From: Neotamlana nanhaiensis
GTDB lineage: Bacteria; Bacteroidota; Bacteroidia; Flavobacteriales; Flavobacteriaceae
Length of the DNA: 64,000 nucleotides
Direction: 5' to 3'
Assembly: GCF_000943555.1 (NCBI RefSeq)
Contig: NZ_JTDV01000013.1
Location: 1 to 64,000, forward strand
In this document: positions 62,270 to 64,000 of the stretch, in pieces
Numbering within the stretch: position 1 is the first letter of the stretch
Layout: every line of letters starts with the position of its first letter
Made by a program: the position numbers and the translations under genes
Notes under the pieces: model-generated
The model's database searches: none
What the model saw: only the letters and a program-made list of their open reading frames with translations
Told to the model about the DNA's origin: nothing

Positions 62270-64000
62270 TTATGGGTTTTCAGTAACGTACGAGTTCCAA
62301 ACGTCACGTTTTTTTTCCTCGAATAATTCATTAATTACACTCAAAGCAACTTCGTTTTCAGGTTTAAAATCATCAGATTTCATATAACCGATTATACTTT
62401 TGTAAAGTTGATTTGAAACAAGTTTAGAAGCATCACTTTCATTCAAATCAATAGAACAAACCATTAAGTTACCACCGTTTACTTTGGCTTCAAAAAGCAT
62501 TGCTAATCGTCGGTTTAAAAACCAGGTATCAATAGGTTGTACCATTGGTCTAAAATCTGTTGGGAAGTTTTCTAAATTCATTATTTGTTGTCTGTTCGCA
62601 ACTTCCCACCATTGTAAATCGCTGTAGTAATCGGTTGGAAAATCGCTAAAAACAGGATGCTCATTTTTAATTAAAATACCTGTGGTGTGTGGCGGACGCA
62701 TTTTAAACCATGACGTATTCCAAAACACAGGCGTTTGGTATTGCACGATATCTTTGCCGTTTTCAACAGTTCCTGAAGCCAGAAGTAAAACCTTGCCACC
62801 TTCTTTTAAAATAGTTTGCGCTTTAGCATCTAGCTTTTTACAAATATGAATATTTGATGTGTTGACGACTTCTGTAAGCTCGGGATAAACCCAAACGTTC
62901 CACTGATTTTTGTAATTACCAACACTAACTTTTAGTGTGAATTTTGATGAGGTTTCAACAAAATTTAATGGTAAATTAATTGTTCCTATACCGTTTCCTT
63001 TTCCGATCAGGATATCATTTGTATTTAAAGTGCCTGATTTTAAAACAGAATCATTTTCATCGATTAATTCCCATTTCGGATTGGTGTTTTCAAGTATTTT
63101 TCCACTAAAATTAGCGACTTCAACTTCGGAAATTAGAGTTTCATTATTTGAAAATGTGTATTTAGGTAGTCGCACTAAAGGCACCACATCATTACAAAAA
63201 TCGCTAAATTCATCAGATGAAATATAACCTTTTTCATCCCAAAAAGCATCTAAAACACCAACCAGAGCGGTCCCTTGACCAGAAAAATCATTTAAACTCA
63301 ATAACTGAAAACCAGCTAGATTAGGTGTTCTCAACGTTGCTTCAATTTCTTGCTTGTAGCACGAGGCTTGTAGTTTGCCCGAAGCCATTAAAAAATCGTG
63401 CGCTTGGTCTGTCATATGGTGGTCTGCTAAATCTTCTTGAAACAACTCAAAATTTCTTGCTTTTAACGGACCAGTGTATTTTTTGATTTCATCAAAATTT
63501 GGGAATGCGCACCATTGTCCCATCTCGAAAGTTACATAAGGGCGTTCTTGATTTTCGGTATTGTTTCTATAATCAAAAAGACTTTGCGGCAGCTCGTTTT
63601 TCCAGTTTAAACCACGCGGCGGGGAGCGCACAATAAAATCGCTGTTATCTATAATTGCCCAACTTCTGCCTGTTGAAGCACCTGTAAATACGCGTTGCGA
63701 ATCGTAATCTTTAAAATGACTCACCCAGTTTTCAAGATACGGCACATAATTTCCAGAAGGTTCGTTGCCGTAAGCCATCATAACAAAGGATGGATGATTG
63801 CCATAAGTATCAATTATACGCTTCGTTTCTTCCATTAAATACTTGTCGATGGGTTTGCCGTTACCTAAACTCACCGAATATTTTGCCCAACTTGGGCCTT
63901 CAACTTGCAAATATATTCCTGCTTTATCGGCAGCAATAAAAGCTGCTTCTGGCGGACAATACGAATGAAAACGCACATGATTTAATCCAAACGATTTGCA
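62270..64000 (-). CDS. GH2 family glycoside hydrolase (C-terminal part, runs off the window)
   Basis: 577 visible residues; the frame continues to the right edge (CKSFGLNHVRFHSYCPPEAAF at the border), so the internal GTG at 63976 is not the start. TIM-barrel motifs: the acid/base Glu in AYGNEPSGNY and the likely nucleophile Glu in YVTFEMGQW. C-terminal beta domains follow. GH2 includes beta-galactosidases, glucuronidases and mannosidases; specificity cannot be read. First visible gene of the GH2-GH35 pair. Confidence 0.88.
   Translation of the reverse strand, partial: CKSFGLNHVRFHSYCPPEAAFIAADKAGIYLQVEGPSWAKYSVSLGNGKPIDKYLMEETKRIIDTYGNHPSFVMMAYGNEPSGNYVPYLENWVSHFKDYDSQRVFTGASTGRSWAIIDNSDFIVRSPPRGLNWKNELPQSLFDYRNNTENQERPYVTFEMGQWCAFPNFDEIKKYTGPLKARNFELFQEDLADHHMTDQAHDFLMASGKLQASCYKQEIEATLRTPNLAGFQLLSLNDFSGQGTALVGVLDAFWDEKGYISSDEFSDFCNDVVPLVRLPKYTFSNNETLISEVEVANFSGKILENTNPKWELIDENDSVLKSGTLNTNDILIGKGNGIGTINLPLNFVETSSKFTLKVSVGNYKNQWNVWVYPELTEVVNTSNIHICKKLDAKAQTILKEGGKVLLLASGTVENGKDIVQYQTPVFWNTSWFKMRPPHTTGILIKNEHPVFSDFPTDYYSDLQWWEVANRQQIMNLENFPTDFRPMVQPIDTWFLNRRLAMLFEAKVNGGNLMVCSIDLNESDASKLVSNQLYKSIIGYMKSDDFKPENEVALSVINELFEEKKRDVWNSYVTENP

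Noticed and set aside
1-64000. tRNA and rRNA genes
   Set aside because: Scanned the intergenic gaps by eye; no cloverleaf-like sequence or rRNA segment found.

Overview
The window looks like chromosome from a Bacteroidota member of the class Flavobacteriia, most likely a marine Flavobacteriaceae. Evidence: AT-rich sequence; a type IX secretion C-terminal domain next to a PorP/SprF protein; SusC-like TonB-dependent receptors; families largely confined to this phylum (DUF2480, DUF3078, DUF4199, DUF5689); promoters of the form TTG-N18-20-TAnnTTTG; and small palindromic dispersed repeats in the gaps. No rRNA, tRNA, CRISPR array, transposase or prophage was seen. The two ends cut through genes.

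Layout. 1-5.7 kb: the 3' end of a repetitive secreted surface protein with its PorP/SprF partner, a cassette-like insertion carrying one lipoprotein, a Tas-type aldo/keto reductase, an OmpA lipoprotein and exonuclease III. 6-10.3 kb: a large SprA-like outer-membrane protein and an M28 peptidase. 10.4-20 kb: core metabolism (sdhCAB, aminopeptidase P, aspartate kinase, an unidentified possibly ACT-like protein, an alpha/beta hydrolase, two small paralogous Cys-motif proteins, ThiL). 20.1-24.6 kb: an exported cluster ending in an MbnP/MbnH-like pair. 24.7-36.1 kb: a long SUF iron-sulfur locus (sufA-like, B, C, D, S, E, MIP18-type) with lipoprotein, META, cupin and ABC exporter genes inserted, followed by DUF2480 and DUF3078 genes. 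36.2-39.7 kb: penicillin-binding protein 1A and HflX on the minus strand.

39.8-46.2 kb: two endonuclease/exonuclease/phosphatase paralogues flank a TonB receptor and a DUF5689 lipoprotein. 46.3-49 kb: small membrane and metal-binding proteins, then L21 (with an unusual helix-hairpin-helix tail) and L27. 49.2-54.8 kb: a three-gene phytate locus (TPR/HTH regulator, TonB receptor, beta-propeller phytase). 54.8-59.4 kb: a DinB-like protein, a GIY-YIG nuclease bracketed by two 123-nt palindromic repeat units, AhcY, a phosphopantetheinyl transferase and an archaeal-type prenylglyceryl phosphate synthase. 59.5-64 kb: a GH35 and a partial GH2 glycosidase, probably part of a polysaccharide utilization locus.

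Taken together, the accessory content points to an outer-membrane scavenging lifestyle, with the phytase locus and possibly the nuclease/TonB locus supplying phosphorus. The strongest leads for something undescribed are the GIY-YIG gene nested between matching TIR-like repeats, a roughly 80-nt structured repeat present twice, and the inverted 13-mers around the lipoprotein near 2.1-2.65 kb. All coordinates, alignments and identities were judged by eye.
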